A stretch of 64,000 nt of DNA from Mimachlamys varia (lineage: Eukaryota > Mollusca > Bivalvia > Pectinida > Pectinidae). This document shows positions 1 to 15,400 of this stretch, one piece after another; the stretch's first letter is position 1, and each line of letters starts with the position of its first letter. The stretch spans positions 25,419,001 through 25,483,000 of the forward strand of contig OX392538.1 in the NCBI GenBank assembly GCA_947623455.1, written 5' to 3'. The notes under the pieces were generated by a model that had not been told where the DNA came from, did not search any database, and saw nothing but the letters and a program-made list of their open reading frames with translations. The position numbers were made by a program, and so were the translations under genes.

Positions 1-324
1 GTCCAGTAGCATTTATTAAAGCGTAAAAATAGATTGGAATACATATTATACCTTATTAGAATGATATAAACATGTCTGTGTTTGAGCTGCAATGCCATGC
101 AGTTAGTCTGAGATTTCTCATAGCATAACGGATTTTTAACCTCTCTTCTGTCTGGACATAAAGTCATAATAAATATACTAATATTAACTGTACACTATCC
201 GCCAATAACAAAACTAGTTAAATAGGCAGATTATTTTAATGGCTGGTGTCGAGTTAAATCACCCTCGCTTCAAATAGCCCTAAGCTATTTTTTGGAAATA
301 TCTTGTATATCATATAAAACATAC

Positions 325-457
325 CTTCAACGATACATCCTTTGAATTCTACTCTAGTTAGAACTACAGGAGTGTCACTGGTAATTGCAATCGACCGGAA
401 CGTATTTCCGAGAATCCGGAGATTCACTGTGAGTTTCGAACCGGCTGATACTGGCAT
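325..457 (-). CDS. B exon 1: C-terminal half of two-cysteine module
   Basis: 133 bp, phase 0 in and phase 1 out. The acceptor ends in TTTTATTAG and the donor is GTATGT. It encodes 44 residues starting MPVSAGSKLTV; the second module cysteine is at residue 41 (FKGCIVE). It alternates hydrophobic and polar residues as a beta-rich fold would. This is the most 3' module in the window; the next T exon would lie beyond base 1. The protein sequence of B is identical in all eight units. Confidence 0.7.
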
Positions 458-3400
458 CTAATAAAATTGAGGAAACACTCAATAGAATGATCAGAATGAA
501 CAGGCAGACAAAACTAGTATTCTGTATTTATTCAGTAATAATTAAGTGAAGATGCATAAAATCATTTCCGTGACATTACCTATCTATGGTTTTCCTAACG
601 TAAAAAAAGTATGATACCATAATGCGTTAAAATACTTACATTTGGTAAACTTGCATCCATGAAAGGTTCTGTTTCAACGCTGAAACTTAAAGTAGCGTCC
701 ACTGATGCTGTGAGTGTCAGTTCCATTATTTTAACTCCCTTAAACTCCTCTGTGACAGTGAAAGTGACGGACGAGGTAACACTCTCTAGCGTCACTGTCG
801 GGGTTAAAGTTGTGTCATCTCCATCATCAACGTTTTGCACGAAAATGTTATTATTGTTTGCAGTGCTAACGATGTCTCGGCATTCTGAAATAGAAAACAA
901 CACAAAAGTTGTAAAATAACACAATACAAAATACAATGTATAAGCATTTGCTTATCATTCGTCATACTAGTACACTGATAAAGAGCACATGTCGTCGACA
1001 GATTCAACGACTTCGAGTGCGTGCCTTCAACATAGCCATGCATTTGATTTATTCAATTTAAAACTGTTTTTTTACACAAAAAAAATACAAATTGTAAACG
1101 GTACTCCTGAAAGAATGTATAATATATTTGTTAACATTCATTTTATTTCTCAAATCAGTCTTCATACCTATCTATGGTATGACATGTATACTTTCTGATA
1201 TAAGTCGTTACTACATTAAAAAACAGAATAGTGTCAATCACATTTCTATTTGTGTCTTTTTGTATTGGTCACATGAAATATTTTAGAGATCATGATCATA
1301 TTTGCCTAGGGCTAATATGCTGTTATTTGAGTGAAGTTCCATTTACACATTCCGTCGTGCTCTATTATGTTGTTCTACTCTTATCTTTATGTAATTGTTT
1401 TCATTTCGAATATATATCTTGTCAATCAATTGTTTTGTGAATGACATACTTCAGATAATGCAGACGGTACCATCAAAGGACATTAATGCGATTCATCATG
1501 ACTCGCAATACTAAATATGATTTTCTATGAATGAATCGGATATTCATGTTTAAAAACTCACAGGATGTTTCAAAACATGACATCATACGTACAAGTTTGA
1601 CAAAGATCATTATTTGATGGCATTGTATTCTCAACTTACAAATTTTAAACGGTACTCTTAAAGGACTGTGTAGTATCTTTGTTAAATTTCCTTTTAGTGT
1701 AGCGCCATCTACGCATTCCGTTAAACTTTACTCAGGTTGTACTGCTGTTATCGTCATGTAATTGTTTCAATTCAAATACAAATCTTGCCAATCTCTAAAC
1801 TCTTAAACGTCAACGTTTACTTTAAATAATCTTGGAGCATGACAGTATGCGTACACGTTTGACAAAGATGATCTGTATTTGATAGCATTGTGTTCTCACC
1901 TTCAGTTGTGGTTATTTGTGAAGTCACACTCTGAGATGTTGATGTCGATTGGACTGAAGTGGTTGTCGGGGATGTCGTAGTTGGAACACTGGTAGTTGTG
2001 GTTCCTATTTCAAACGTGGAACATTACATGCGCTTATATTCATTGTCCAGTAGCATTTATTAAAGCGTAAAAATAGATTGGAATACATATTATACCTTAT
2101 TAGAATGATATAAACATGTCTGTGTTTGAGCTGCAATGCCATGCAGTTAGTCTGAGATTTCTCATAGCATAACGGATTTTTAACCTCTCTTCTGTCTGGA
2201 CATAAAGTCATAATAAATATACTAATATTAACTTTACACTATCCGCCAATAACAAAACTAGTTAAATAGGCAGATTATTTTAATGGCTGGTGTCGAGTTA
2301 AATCACCCTCGCTTCAAATAGCCCTAAGCTATTTTTTGGAAATATCTTGTATATCATATAAAACATACCTTCAACGATACATCCTTTGAATTCTACTCTA
2401 GTTAGAACTACAGGAGTGTCACTGGTAATTGCAATCGACCGGAACGTATTTCCGAGAATCCGGAGATTCACTGTGAGTTTCGAACCGGCTGATACTGGCA
2501 TCTAATAAAATTGAGGAAACACTCAATAGAATAATCAGAATGAACAGGCAGACAAAACTAGTATTCTGTATTTATTCAGTAATAATTAAGTGAAGATGCA
2601 TACAATCATTTCCCTGACATTACCTATCTATGGTTTTCCTAACGTAAAAAAGTATGACACCATAATGCGTTAAAATACTTACATTTGGTAAACTTGCATC
2701 CATGAAAGGTTCTGTTTCAACGCTGAAACTTAAAGTAGCGTCCACTGATGCTGTGAGTGTCAGTTCCATTATTTTAACTCCCTTAAACTCCTCTGTGACA
2801 GTGAAAGTGACGGACGAGGTAACACTCTCTAGCGTCACTGTCGGGGTTAAAGTTGTGTCATCTCCATCATCAACGTTTTGCACGAAAATGTTATTATTGT
2901 TTGCAGTGCTAACGATGTCTCGGCATTCTGAAATAGAAAACAACACAAAAGTTGTAAAATAACACAATACAAAATACATAACAAGAAACTATTCTTTTTA
3001 CTCAAATCACGAAATGTGAATCGCTGGCTTTTGAACATTAAACATTTGAAAAAGCAATTAAATGCCAGTAGTATACAATGTATAAGCATTTGCTTATCAT
3101 TCGTCATACTAGTACACTGATAAAGAGCACATGTCGTCGACAGATTCAACGACTTCGAGTGTGTGGCTTCAACATAGCCATTCATTTGAATTATTCAATT
3201 TACAACTGTTTTTTTTACACACAAAAAAAAAAAAAAAATACAAATTGTAAACGGTACTCCTGAAAGAATGTATAATATATTTGTTAACATTCATTTTATT
3301 TCAAATCAGTCTTCATACCTATCTATGGTATGACATGTATACTTTCTGATATAAGTCGTTACTACATTAAAAAACAGAATAGTGTCAATCACATTTCTAT

Positions 3401-6400
3401 TTGTGTCTTTTTGTATTGGTCACATGAAATATTTTAGAGATCATGATCATATTTGCCTAGGGCTAATATGCTGTTATTTGAGTGAAGTTCCATTTACACA
3501 TTCCGTCGTGCTCTATTAGGTTGTTCTACTCTTATCTTTATGTAATTGTTTTCATTTCGAATATATATCTTGTCAATCAATTGTTTTGTGAATGACATAC
3601 TTCAGATAATGCAGACGGTACCATCAAAGGACATTAATGCGATTCATCATGACTCGCATTACTAAATATGATTTTCTATGAATGAATCGGATATTCATGT
3701 TTAAAAACTCACAGGATGTTTCAAAACATGACATCATACGTACAAGTTTGACAAAGATCATTATTTGATGGCATTGTATTCTCAACTTACAAATTTTAAA
3801 CGGTACTCTTAAAGGACTGTGTAGTATCTTTGTTAAATTTCCTTTTAGTGTAGCGCCATCTACGCATTCCGTTAAACTTTACTCAGGTTGTACTGTTGTT
3901 ATCGTCATGTAATTGTTTCAATTCAAATACAAATCTTGCCAATCTCTAAACTCTTAAACGTCAACGTTTACTTTAAATAATCTTGGAGCATGACAGTATG
4001 CGTACACGTTTGACAAAGATGATCTGTATTTGATAGCATTGTGTTCTCACCTTCAGTTGTGGTTATTTGTGAAGTCACACTCTGAGATGTTGATGTCGAT
4101 TGGACTGAAGTGGTTGTCGGGGATGTCGTAGTTGGAACACTGGTAGTTGTGGTTCCTATTTCAAACGTGGAACATTACATGCGCTTATATTCATTGTCCA
4201 GTAGCATTTATTAAAGCGTAAAAATAGATTGGAATACATATTATACCTTATTAGAATGATATAAACATGTCTGTGTTTGAGCTGCAATGCCATGCAGTTA
4301 GTCTGAGATTTCTCATAGCATAACGGATTTTTAACCTCTCTTCTGTCTGGACATAAAGTCATAATAAATATACTAATATTAACTTTACACTATCCGCCAA
4401 TAACAAAACTAGTTAAATAGGCAGATTATTTTAATGGCTGGTGTCGAGTTAAATCACCCTCGCTTCAAATAGCCCTAAGCTATTTTTTGGAAATATCTTG
4501 TATATCATATAAAACATACCTTCAACGATACATCCTTTGAATTCTACTCTAGTTAGAACTACAGGAGTGTCACTGGTAATTGCAATCGACCGGAACGTAT
4601 TTCCGAGAATCCGGAGATTCACTGTGAGTTTCGAACCGGCTGATACTGGCATCTAATAAAATTGAGGAAACACTCAATAGAATAATCAGAATGAACAGGC
4701 AGACAAAACTAGTATTCTGTATTTATTCAGTAATAATTAAGTGAAGATGCATAAAATCATTTCCCTGACATTACCTATCTATGGTTTTCCTAACGTAAAA
4801 AAGTATGACACCATAATGCGTTAAAATACTTACATTTGGTAAACTTGCATCCATGAAAGGTTCTGTTTCAACGCTGAAACTTAAAGTAGCGTCCACTGAT
4901 GCTGTGAGTGTCAGTTCCATTATTTTAACTCCCTTAAACTCCTCTGTGACAGTGAAAGTGACGGACGAGGTAACACTCTCTAGCGTCACTGTCGGGGTTA
5001 AAGTTGTGTCATCTCCATCATCAACGTTTTGCACGAAAATGTTATTATTGTTTGCAGTGCTAACGATGTCTCGGCATTCTGAAATAGAAAACAACACAAA
5101 AGTTGTAAAATAACACAATACAAAATACATAACAAGAAACTATTCTTTTTACTCAAATCACGAAATGTGAATCGCTGGCTTTTGAACATTAAACATTTGA
5201 AAAAGCAATTAAATGCCAGTAGTATACAATGTATAAGCATTTGCTTATCATTCGTCATACTAGTACACTGATAAAGAGCACATGTCGTCGACAGATTCAA
5301 CGACTTCGAGTGTGTGGCTTCAACATAGCCATTCATTTGAATTATTCAATTTACAACTGTTTTTTTTACACACAAAAAAAAAAAAAATACAAATTGTAAA
5401 CGGTACTCCTGAAAGAATGTATAATATATTTGTTAACATTCATTTTATTTCAAATCAGTCTTCATACCTATCTATGGTATGACATGTATACTTTCTGATA
5501 TAAGTCGTTACTACATTAAAAAACAGAATAGTGTCAATCACATTTCTATTTGTGTCTTTTTGTATTGGTCACATGAAATATTTTAGAGATCATGATCATA
5601 TTTGCCTAGGGCTAATATGCTGTTATCTGAGTGAAGTTCCATTTACACATTCCGTCGTGCTCTATTAGGTTGTTCTACTCTTATCTTTATGTAATTGTTT
5701 TCATTTCGAATATATATCTTGTCAATCAATTGTTTTGTGAATGACATACTTCAGATAATGCAGACGGTACCATCAAAGGACATTAATGCGATTCATCATG
5801 ACTCGCAATACTAAATAAGTATTTATCACAATTTATGAATGAATCGGATATTCATGTTTAAAAACTCACAGGATGTTTCAAAATATGACATTATACGTAC
5901 ACGTTTGACAAAGATCTTTATTTGATAGCATTGTATTCTCACCTTACAGATTTTAAACGGTACTCTTAAAGGACTTTGTAGTATATGTGTTAACTTTTGT
6001 TTTAGTGTAGCGCCATCTACGCATTCCGTTAAACTTTACTCAGGTTGTACTGCTGTTATCGTCATGTAATTGTTTCAATTCAAATACAAATCTTGCCAAT
6101 CTCTAAACTCTTAAACGTCAACGTTTACTTTAAATAAGCTTGGAGCATGACAGTATGCGTACACGTTTGACAAAGATCTGTATTTGATAGCATTGTGTAC
6201 TCACCTTCAGTTGTGGTTATTTGTGAAGTCACACTCTGAGATGTTGATGTCGATTGGACTGAAGTGGTTGTCGGGGATGTCGTAGTTGGAACACTGGTAG
6301 TTGTGGTTCCTATTTCAAACGTGGAACATTACATGCGCTTATATTCATTGTCCAGTAGCATTTATTAAAGCGTAAAAATAGATTGGAATACATATTATAC

Positions 6401-9400
6401 CTTATTAGAATGATATAAACATGTCTGTGTTTGAGCTGCAATGCCATGCAGTTAGTCTGAGATTTATCATAGCATAACGGATTTTTAACCTCTTTTCTGT
6501 CTGGACATAAAGTCATAATAAATATACTAATATTAACTTTACACTATCCGCCAATAACAAAACTAGTTAAATAGGCAGATTATTTTAATGGCTGGTGTCG
6601 AGTTAAATCACCCTCGCTTCAAATAGCCCTAAGCTATTTTTTGGAAATACCTTGTATATCATATAAAACATACCTTCAACGATACATCCTTTGAATTCTA
6701 CTCTAGTTAGAACTACAGGAGTGTCACTGGTAATTGCAATCGACCGGAACGTATTTCCGAGAATCCGGAGATTCACTGTGAGTTTCGAACCGGCTGATAC
6801 TGGCATCTAATAAAATTGAGGAAACACTCAATAGAATGATCAGAATGAACAGGCAGACAAAACTAGTATTCTGTATTTATTCAGTAATAATTAAGTGAAG
6901 ATGCATAAAATCATTTCCGTGACATTACCTATCTATGGTTTTCCTAACGTAAAAAAAGTATGATACCATAATGCGTTAAAATACTTACATTTGGTAAACT
7001 TGCATCCATGAAAGGTTCTGTTTCAACGCTGAAACTTAAAGTAGCGTCCACTGATGCTGTGAGTGTCAGTTCCATTATTTTAACTCCCTTAAACTCCTCT
7101 GTGACAGTGAAAGTGACGGACGAGGTAACACTCTCTAGCGTCACTGTCGGGGTTAAAGTTGTGTCATCTCCATCATCAACGTTTTGCACGAAAATGTTAT
7201 TATTGTTTGCAGTGCTAACGATGTCTCGGCATTCTGAAATAGAAAACAACACAAAAGTTGTAAAATAACACAATACAAAATACATAACAAGAAACTATTC
7301 TTTTTACTCAAATCACGAAATGTGAATCGCTGGCTTTTGAACATTAAACATTTGAAAAAGCAATTAAATGCCAGTAGTATACAATGTATAAGCATTTGCT
7401 TATCATTCGTCATACTAGTACACTGATAAAGAGCACATGTCGTCGACAGATTCAACGACTTCGAGTGCGTGCCTTCAACATAGCCATGCATTTGATTTAT
7501 TCAATTTAAAACTGTTTTTTTACACAAAAAAAATACAAATTGTAAACGGTACTCCTGAAAGAATGTATAATATATTTGTTAACATTCATTTTATTTCTCA
7601 AATCAGTCTTCATACCTATCTATGGTATGACATGTATACTTTCTGATATAAGTCGTTACTACATTAAAAAACAGAATAGTGTCAATCACATTTCTATTTG
7701 TGTCTTTTTGTATTGGTCACATGAAATATTTTAGAGATCATGATCATATTTGCCTAGGGCTAATATGCTGTTATTTGAGTGAAGTTCCATTTACACATTC
7801 CGTCGTGCTCTATTAGGTTGTTCTACTCTTATCTTTATGTAATTGTTTTCATTTCGAATATATATCTTGTCAATCAATTGTTTTGTGAATGACATACTTC
7901 AGATAATGCAGACGGTACCATCAAAGGACATTAATGCGATTCATCATGACTCGCAATACTAAATATGATTTTCTATGAATGAATCGGATATTCATGTTTA
8001 AAAACTCACAGGATGTTTCAAAACATGACATCATACGTACAAGTTTGACAAAGATCATTATTTGATGGCATTGTATTCTCAACTTACAAATTTTAAACGG
8101 TACTCTTAAAGGACTGTGTAGTATCTTTGTTAAATTTCCTTTTAGTGTAGCGCCATCTACGCATTCCGTTAAACTTTACTCAGGTTGTACTGCTGTTATC
8201 GTCATGTAATTGTTTCAATTCAAATACAAATCTTGCCAATCTCTAAACTCTTAAACGTCAACGTTTACTTTAAATAATCTTGGAGCATGACAGTATGCGT
8301 ACACGTTTGACAAAGATGATCTGTATTTGATAGCATTGTGTTCTCACCTTCAGTTGTGGTTATTTGTGAAGTCACACTCTGAGATGTTGATGTCGATTGG
8401 ACTGAAGTGGTTGTCGGGGATGTCGTAGTTGGAACACTGGTAGTTGTGGTTCCTATTTCAAACGTGGAACATTACATGCGCTTATATTCATTGTCCAGTA
8501 GCATTTATTAAAGCGTAAAAATAGATTGGAATACATATTATACCTTATTAGAATGATATAAACATGTCTGTGTTTGAGCTGCAATGCCATGCAGTTAGTC
8601 TGAGATTTCTCATAGCATAACGGATTTTTAACCTCTCTTCTGTCTGGACATAAAGTCATAATAAATATACTAATATTAACTTTACACTATCCGCCAATAA
8701 CAAAACTAGTTAAATAGGCAGATTATTTTAATGGCTGGTGTCGAGTTAAATCACCCTCGCTTCAAATAGCCCTAAGCTATTTTTTGGAAATATCTTGTAT
8801 ATCATATAAAACATACCTTCAACGATACATCCTTTGAATTCTACTCTAGTTAGAACTACAGGAGTGTCACTGGTAATTGCAATCGACCGGAACGTATTTC
8901 CGAGAATCCGGAGATTCACTGTGAGTTTCGAACCGGCTGATACTGGCATCTAATAAAATTGAGGAAACACTCAATAGAATGATCAGAATGAACAGGCAGA
9001 CAAAACTAGTATTCTGTATTTATTCAGTAATAATTAAGTGAAGATGCATAAAATCATTTCCGTGACATTACCTATCTATGGTTTTCCTAACGTAAAAAAA
9101 GTATGATACCATAATGCGTTAAAATACTTACATTTGGTAAACTTGCATCCATGAAAGGTTCTGTTTCAACGCTGAAACTTAAAGTAGCGTCCACTGATGC
9201 TGTGAGTGTCAGTTCCATTATTTTAACTCCCTTAAACTCCTCTGTGACAGTGAAAGTGACGGACGAGGTAACACTCTCTAGCGTCACTGTCGGGGTTAAA
9301 GTTGTGTCATCTCCATCATCAACGTTTTGCACGAAAATGTTATTATTGTTTGCAGTGCTAACGATGTCTCGGCATTCTGAAATAGAAAACAACACAAAAG

Positions 9401-12400
9401 TTGTAAAATAACACAATACAAAATACATAACAAGAAACTATTCTTTTTACTCAAATCACGAAATGTGAATCGCTGGCTTTTGAACATTAAACATTTGAAA
9501 AAGCAATTAAATGCCAGTAGTATACAATGTATAAGCATTTGCTTATCATTCGTCATACTAGTACACTGATAAAGAGCACATGTCGTCGACAGATTCAACG
9601 ACTTCGAGTGTGTGGCTTCAACATAGCCATTCATTTGAATTATTCAATTTACAACTGTTTTTTTTACACACAAAAAAAAAAAAAAATACAAATTGTAAAC
9701 GGTACTCCTGAAAGAATGTATAATATATTTGTTAACATTCATTTTATTTCAAATCAGTCTTCATACCTATCTATGGTATGACATGTATACTTTCTGATAT
9801 AAGTCGTTACTACATTAAAAAACAGAATAGTGTCAATCACATTTCTATTTGTGTCTTTTTGTATTGGTCACATGAAATATTTTAGAGATCATGATCATAT
9901 TTGCCTAGGGCTAATATGCTGTTATCTGAGTGAAGTTCCATTTACACATTCCGTCGTGCTCTATTAGGTTGTTCTACTCTTATCTTTATGTAATTGTTTT
10001 CATTTCGAATATATATCTTGTCAATCAATTGTTTTGTGAATGACATACTTCAGATAATGCAGACGGTACCATCAAAGGACATTAATGCGATTCATCATGA
10101 CTCGCAATACTAAATAAGTATTTATCACAATTTATGAATGAATCGGATATTCATGTTTAAAAACTCACAGGATGTTTCAAAATATGACATTATACGTACA
10201 CGTTTGACAAAGATCTTTATTTGATAGCATTGTATTCTCACCTTACAGATTTTAAACGGTACTCTTAAAGGACTTTGTAGTATATGTGTTAACTTTTGTT
10301 TTAGTGTAGCGCCATCTACGCATTCCGTTAAACTTTACTCAGGTTGTACTGCTGTTATCGTCATGTAATTGTTTCAATTCAAATACAAATCTTGCCAATC
10401 TCTAAACTCTTAAACGTCAACGTTTACTTTAAATAAGCTTGGAGCATGACAGTATGCGTACACGTTTGACAAAGATCTGTATTTGATAGCATTGTGTACT
10501 CACCTTCAGTTGTGGTTATTTGTGAAGTCACACTCTGAGATGTTGATGTCGATTGGACTGAAGTGGTTGTCGGGGATGTCGTAGTTGGAACACTGGTAGT
10601 TGTGGTTCCTATTTCAAACGTGGAACATTACATGCGCTTATATTCATTGTCCAGTAGCATTTATTAAAGCGTAAAAATAGATTGGAATACATATTATACC
10701 TTATTAGAATGATATAAACATGTCTGTGTTTGAGCTGCAATGCCATGCAGTTAGTCTGAGATTTATCATAGCATAACGGATTTTTAACCTCTTTTCTGTC
10801 TGGACATAAAGTCATAATAAATATACTAATATTAACTTTACACTATCCGCCAATAACAAAACTAGTTAAATAGGCAGATTATTTTAATGGCTGGTGTCGA
10901 GTTAAATCACCCTCGCTTCAAATAGCCCTAAGCTATTTTTTGGAAATACCTTGTATATCATATAAAACATACCTTCAACGATACATCCTTTGAATTCTAC
11001 TCTAGTTAGAACTACAGGAGTGTCACTGGTAATTGCAATCGACCGGAACGTATTTCCGAGAATCCGGAGATTCACTGTGAGTTTCGAACCGGCTGATACT
11101 GGCATCTAATAAAATTGAGGAAACACTCAATAGAATGATCAGAATGAACAGGCAGACAAAACTAGTATTCTGTATTTATTCAGTAATAATTAAGTGAAGA
11201 TGCATAAAATCATTTCCGTGACATTACCTATCTATGGTTTTCCTAACGTAAAAAAAGTATGATACCATAATGCGTTAAAATACTTACATTTGGTAAACTT
11301 GCATCCATGAAAGGTTCTGTTTCAACGCTGAAACTTAAAGTAGCGTCCACTGATGCTGTGAGTGTCAGTTCCATTATTTTAACTCCCTTAAACTCCTCTG
11401 TGACAGTGAAAGTGACGGACGAGGTAACACTCTCTAGCGTCACTGTCGGGGTTAAAGTTGTGTCATCTCCATCATCAACGTTTTGCACGAAAATGTTATT
11501 ATTGTTTGCAGTGCTAACGATGTCTCGGCATTCTGAAATAGAAAACAACACAAAAGTTGTAAAATAACACAATACAAAATACATAACAAGAAACTATTCT
11601 TTTTACTCAAATCACGAAATGTGAATCGCTGGCTTTTGAACATTAAACATTTGAAAAAGCAATTAAATGCCAGTAGTATACAATGTATAAGCATTTGCTT
11701 ATCATTCGTCATACTAGTACACTGATAAAGAGCACATGTCGTCGACAGATTCAACGACTTCGAGTGCGTGCCTTCAACATAGCCATGCATTTGATTTATT
11801 CAATTTAAAACTGTTTTTTTACACAAAAAAAATACAAATTGTAAACGGTACTCCTGAAAGAATGTATAATATATTTGTTAACATTCATTTTATTTCTCAA
11901 ATCAGTCTTCATACCTATCTATGGTATGACATGTATACTTTCTGATATAAGTCGTTACTACATTAAAAAACAGAATAGTGTCAATCACATTTCTATTTGT
12001 GTCTTTTTGTATTGGTCACATGAAATATTTTAGAGATCATGATCATATTTGCCTAGGGCTAATATGCTGTTATTTGAGTGAAGTTCCATTTACACATTCC
12101 GTCGTGCTCTATTAGGTTGTTCTACTCTTATCTTTATGTAATTGTTTTCATTTCGAATATATATCTTGTCAATCAATTGTTTTGTGAATGACATACTTCA
12201 GATAATGCAGACGGTACCATCAAAGGACATTAATGCGATTCATCATGACTCGCAATACTAAATATGATTTTCTATGAATGAATCGGATATTCATGTTTAA
12301 AAACTCACAGGATGTTTCAAAACATGACATCATACGTACAAGTTTGACAAAGATCATTATTTGATGGCATTGTATTCTCAACTTACAAATTTTAAACGGT

Positions 12401-15400
12401 ACTCTTAAAGGACTGTGTAGTATCTTTGTTAAATTTCCTTTTAGTGTAGCGCCATCTACGCATTCCGTTAAACTTTACTCAGGTTGTACTGCTGTTATCG
12501 TCATGTAATTGTTTCAATTCAAATACAAATCTTGCCAATCTCTAAACTCTTAAACGTCAACGTTTACTTTAAATAATCTTGGAGCATGACAGTATGCGTA
12601 CACGTTTGACAAAGATGATCTGTATTTGATAGCATTGTGTTCTCACCTTCAGTTGTGGTTATTTGTGAAGTCACACTCTGAGATGTTGATGTCGATTGGA
12701 CTGAAGTGGTTGTCGGGGATGTCGTAGTTGGAACACTGGTAGTTGTGGTTCCTATTTCAAACGTGGAACATTACATGCGCTTATATTCATTGTCCAGTAG
12801 CATTTATTAAAGCGTAAAAATAGATTGGAATACATATTATACCTTATTAGAATGATATAAACATGTCTGTGTTTGAGCTGCAATGCCATGCAGTTAGTCT
12901 GAGATTTCTCATAGCATAACGGATTTTTAACCTCTCTTCTGTCTGGACATAAAGTCATAATAAATATACTAATATTAACTTTACACTATCCGCCAATAAC
13001 AAAACTAGTTAAATAGGCAGATTATTTTAATGGCTGGTGTCGAGTTAAATCACCCTCGCTTCAAATAGCCCTAAGCTATTTTTTGGAAATATCTTGTATA
13101 TCATATAAAACATACCTTCAACGATACATCCTTTGAATTCTACTCTAGTTAGAACTACAGGAGTGTCACTGGTAATTGCAATCGACCGGAACGTATTTCC
13201 GAGAATCCGGAGATTCACTGTGAGTTTCGAACCGGCTGATACTGGCATCTAATAAAATTGAGGAAACACTCAATAGAATAATCAGAATGAACAGGCAGAC
13301 AAAACTAGTATTCTGTATTTATTCAGTAATAATTAAGTGAAGATGCATAAAATCATTTCCCTGACATTACCTATCTATGGTTTTCCTAACGTAAAAAAGT
13401 ATGACACCATAATGCGTTAAAATACTTACATTTGGTAAACTTGCATCCATGAAAGGTTCTGTTTCAGCGCTGAAACTTAAAGTAGCATCCACTGATGCTG
13501 TGAGTGTCAGTTCCATTATTTTAACTCCCTTAAACTCCTCTGTGACAGTGAAAGTGACGGACGAGGTAACACTCTCTAGCGTCACTGTCGGGGTTAAAGT
13601 TGTGTCATCTCCATCATCAACGTTTTGCACGAAAATGTTATTATTGTTTGTAGTGCTAACGATGTCTCGGCATTCTGAAATAGAAAACAACACAAAAGTT
13701 GTAAAATAACACATTACAAAATACATAACAAGAAACTATTCTTTTTACTCAAATCACGAAATGTGAATCGCTGGCTTTTGAACATTAAACATTTGAAAAA
13801 GCAATTAAATGCCAGTAGTATACAATGTATAAGCATTTGCTTATCATTCGTCATACTAGTACACTGATAAAGAGCACATGTCGTCGACAGATTCAACGAC
13901 TTCGAGTGTGTGGCTTCAACATAGCCATTCATTTGAATTATTCAATTTACAACTGTTTTTTTTACACACACAAAAAAAAAAAATACAAATTGTAAACGGT
14001 ACTCCTGAAAGAATGTATAATATATTTGTTAACATTCATTTTATTTCAAATCAGTCTTCATACCTATCTATGGTATGACATGTATACTTTCTGATATAAG
14101 TCGTTACTACATTAAAAAACAGAATAGTGTCAATCACATTTCTATTTGTGTCTTTTTGTATTGGTCACATGAAATATTTTAGAGATCATGATCATATTTG
14201 CCTAGGGCTAATATGCTGTTATCTGAGTGAAGTTCCATTTACACATTCCGTCGTGCTCTATTAGGTTGTTCTACTCTTATCTTTATGTAATTGTTTTCAT
14301 TTCGAATATATATCTTGTCAATCAATTGTTTTGTGAATGACATACTTCAGATAATGCAGACGGTACCATCAAAGGACATTAATGCGATTCATCATGACTC
14401 GCAATACTAAATAAGTATTTATCACAATTTATGAATGAATCGGATATTCATGTTTAAAAACTCACAGGATGTTTCAAAATATGACATTATACGTACACGT
14501 TTGACAAAGATCTTTATTTGATAGCATTGTATTCTCACCTTACAGATTTTAAACGGTACTCTTAAAGGACTTTGTAGTATATGTGTTAACTTTTGTTTTA
14601 GTGTAGCGCCATCTACGCATTCCGTTAAACTTTACTCAGGTTGTACTGCTGTTATCGTCATGTAATTGTTTCAATTCAAATACAAATCTTGCCAATCTCT
14701 AAACTCTTAAACGTCAACGTTTACTTTAAATAAGCTTGGAGCATGACAGTATGCGTACACGTTTGACAAAGATCTGTATTTGATAGCATTGTGTACTCAC
14801 CTTCAGTTGTGGTTATTTGTGAAGTCACACTCTGAGATGTTGATGTCGATTGGACTGAAGTGGTTGTCGGGGATGTCGTAGTTGGAACACTGGTAGTTGT
14901 GGTTCCTATTTCAAACGTGGAACATTACATGCGCTTATATTCATTGTCCAGTAGCATTTATTAAAGCGTAAAAATAGATTGGAATACATATTATACCTTA
15001 TTAGAATGATATAAACATGTCTGTGTTTGAGCTGCAATGCCATGCAGTTAGTCTGAGATTTATCATAGCATAACGGATTTTTAACCTCTTTTCTGTCTGG
15101 ACATAAAGTCATAATAAATATACTAATATTAACTTTACACTATCCGCCAATAACAAAACTAGTTAAATAGGCAGATTATTTTAATGGCTGGTGTCGAGTT
15201 AAATCACCCTCGCTTCAAATAGCCCTAAGCTATTTTTTGGAAATACCTTGTATATCATATAAAACATACCTTCAACGATACATCCTTTGAATTCTACTCT
15301 AGTTAGAACTACAGGAGTGTCACTGGTAATTGCAATCGACCGGAACGTATTTCCGAGAATCCGGAGATTCACTGTGAGTTTCGAACCGGCTGATACTGGC

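Noticed and set aside
659..919. 86-codon plus-strand frame repeated in every left unit
   Set aside because: Antisense of the C exon. It is preserved only because the units are near-identical.
2005..2211. 68-codon minus frame MTLCPDRREVKNPLCY, repeated seven times
   Set aside because: It lies in the intron between B and T exons, has no splice sites in phase, and varies only with unit type.
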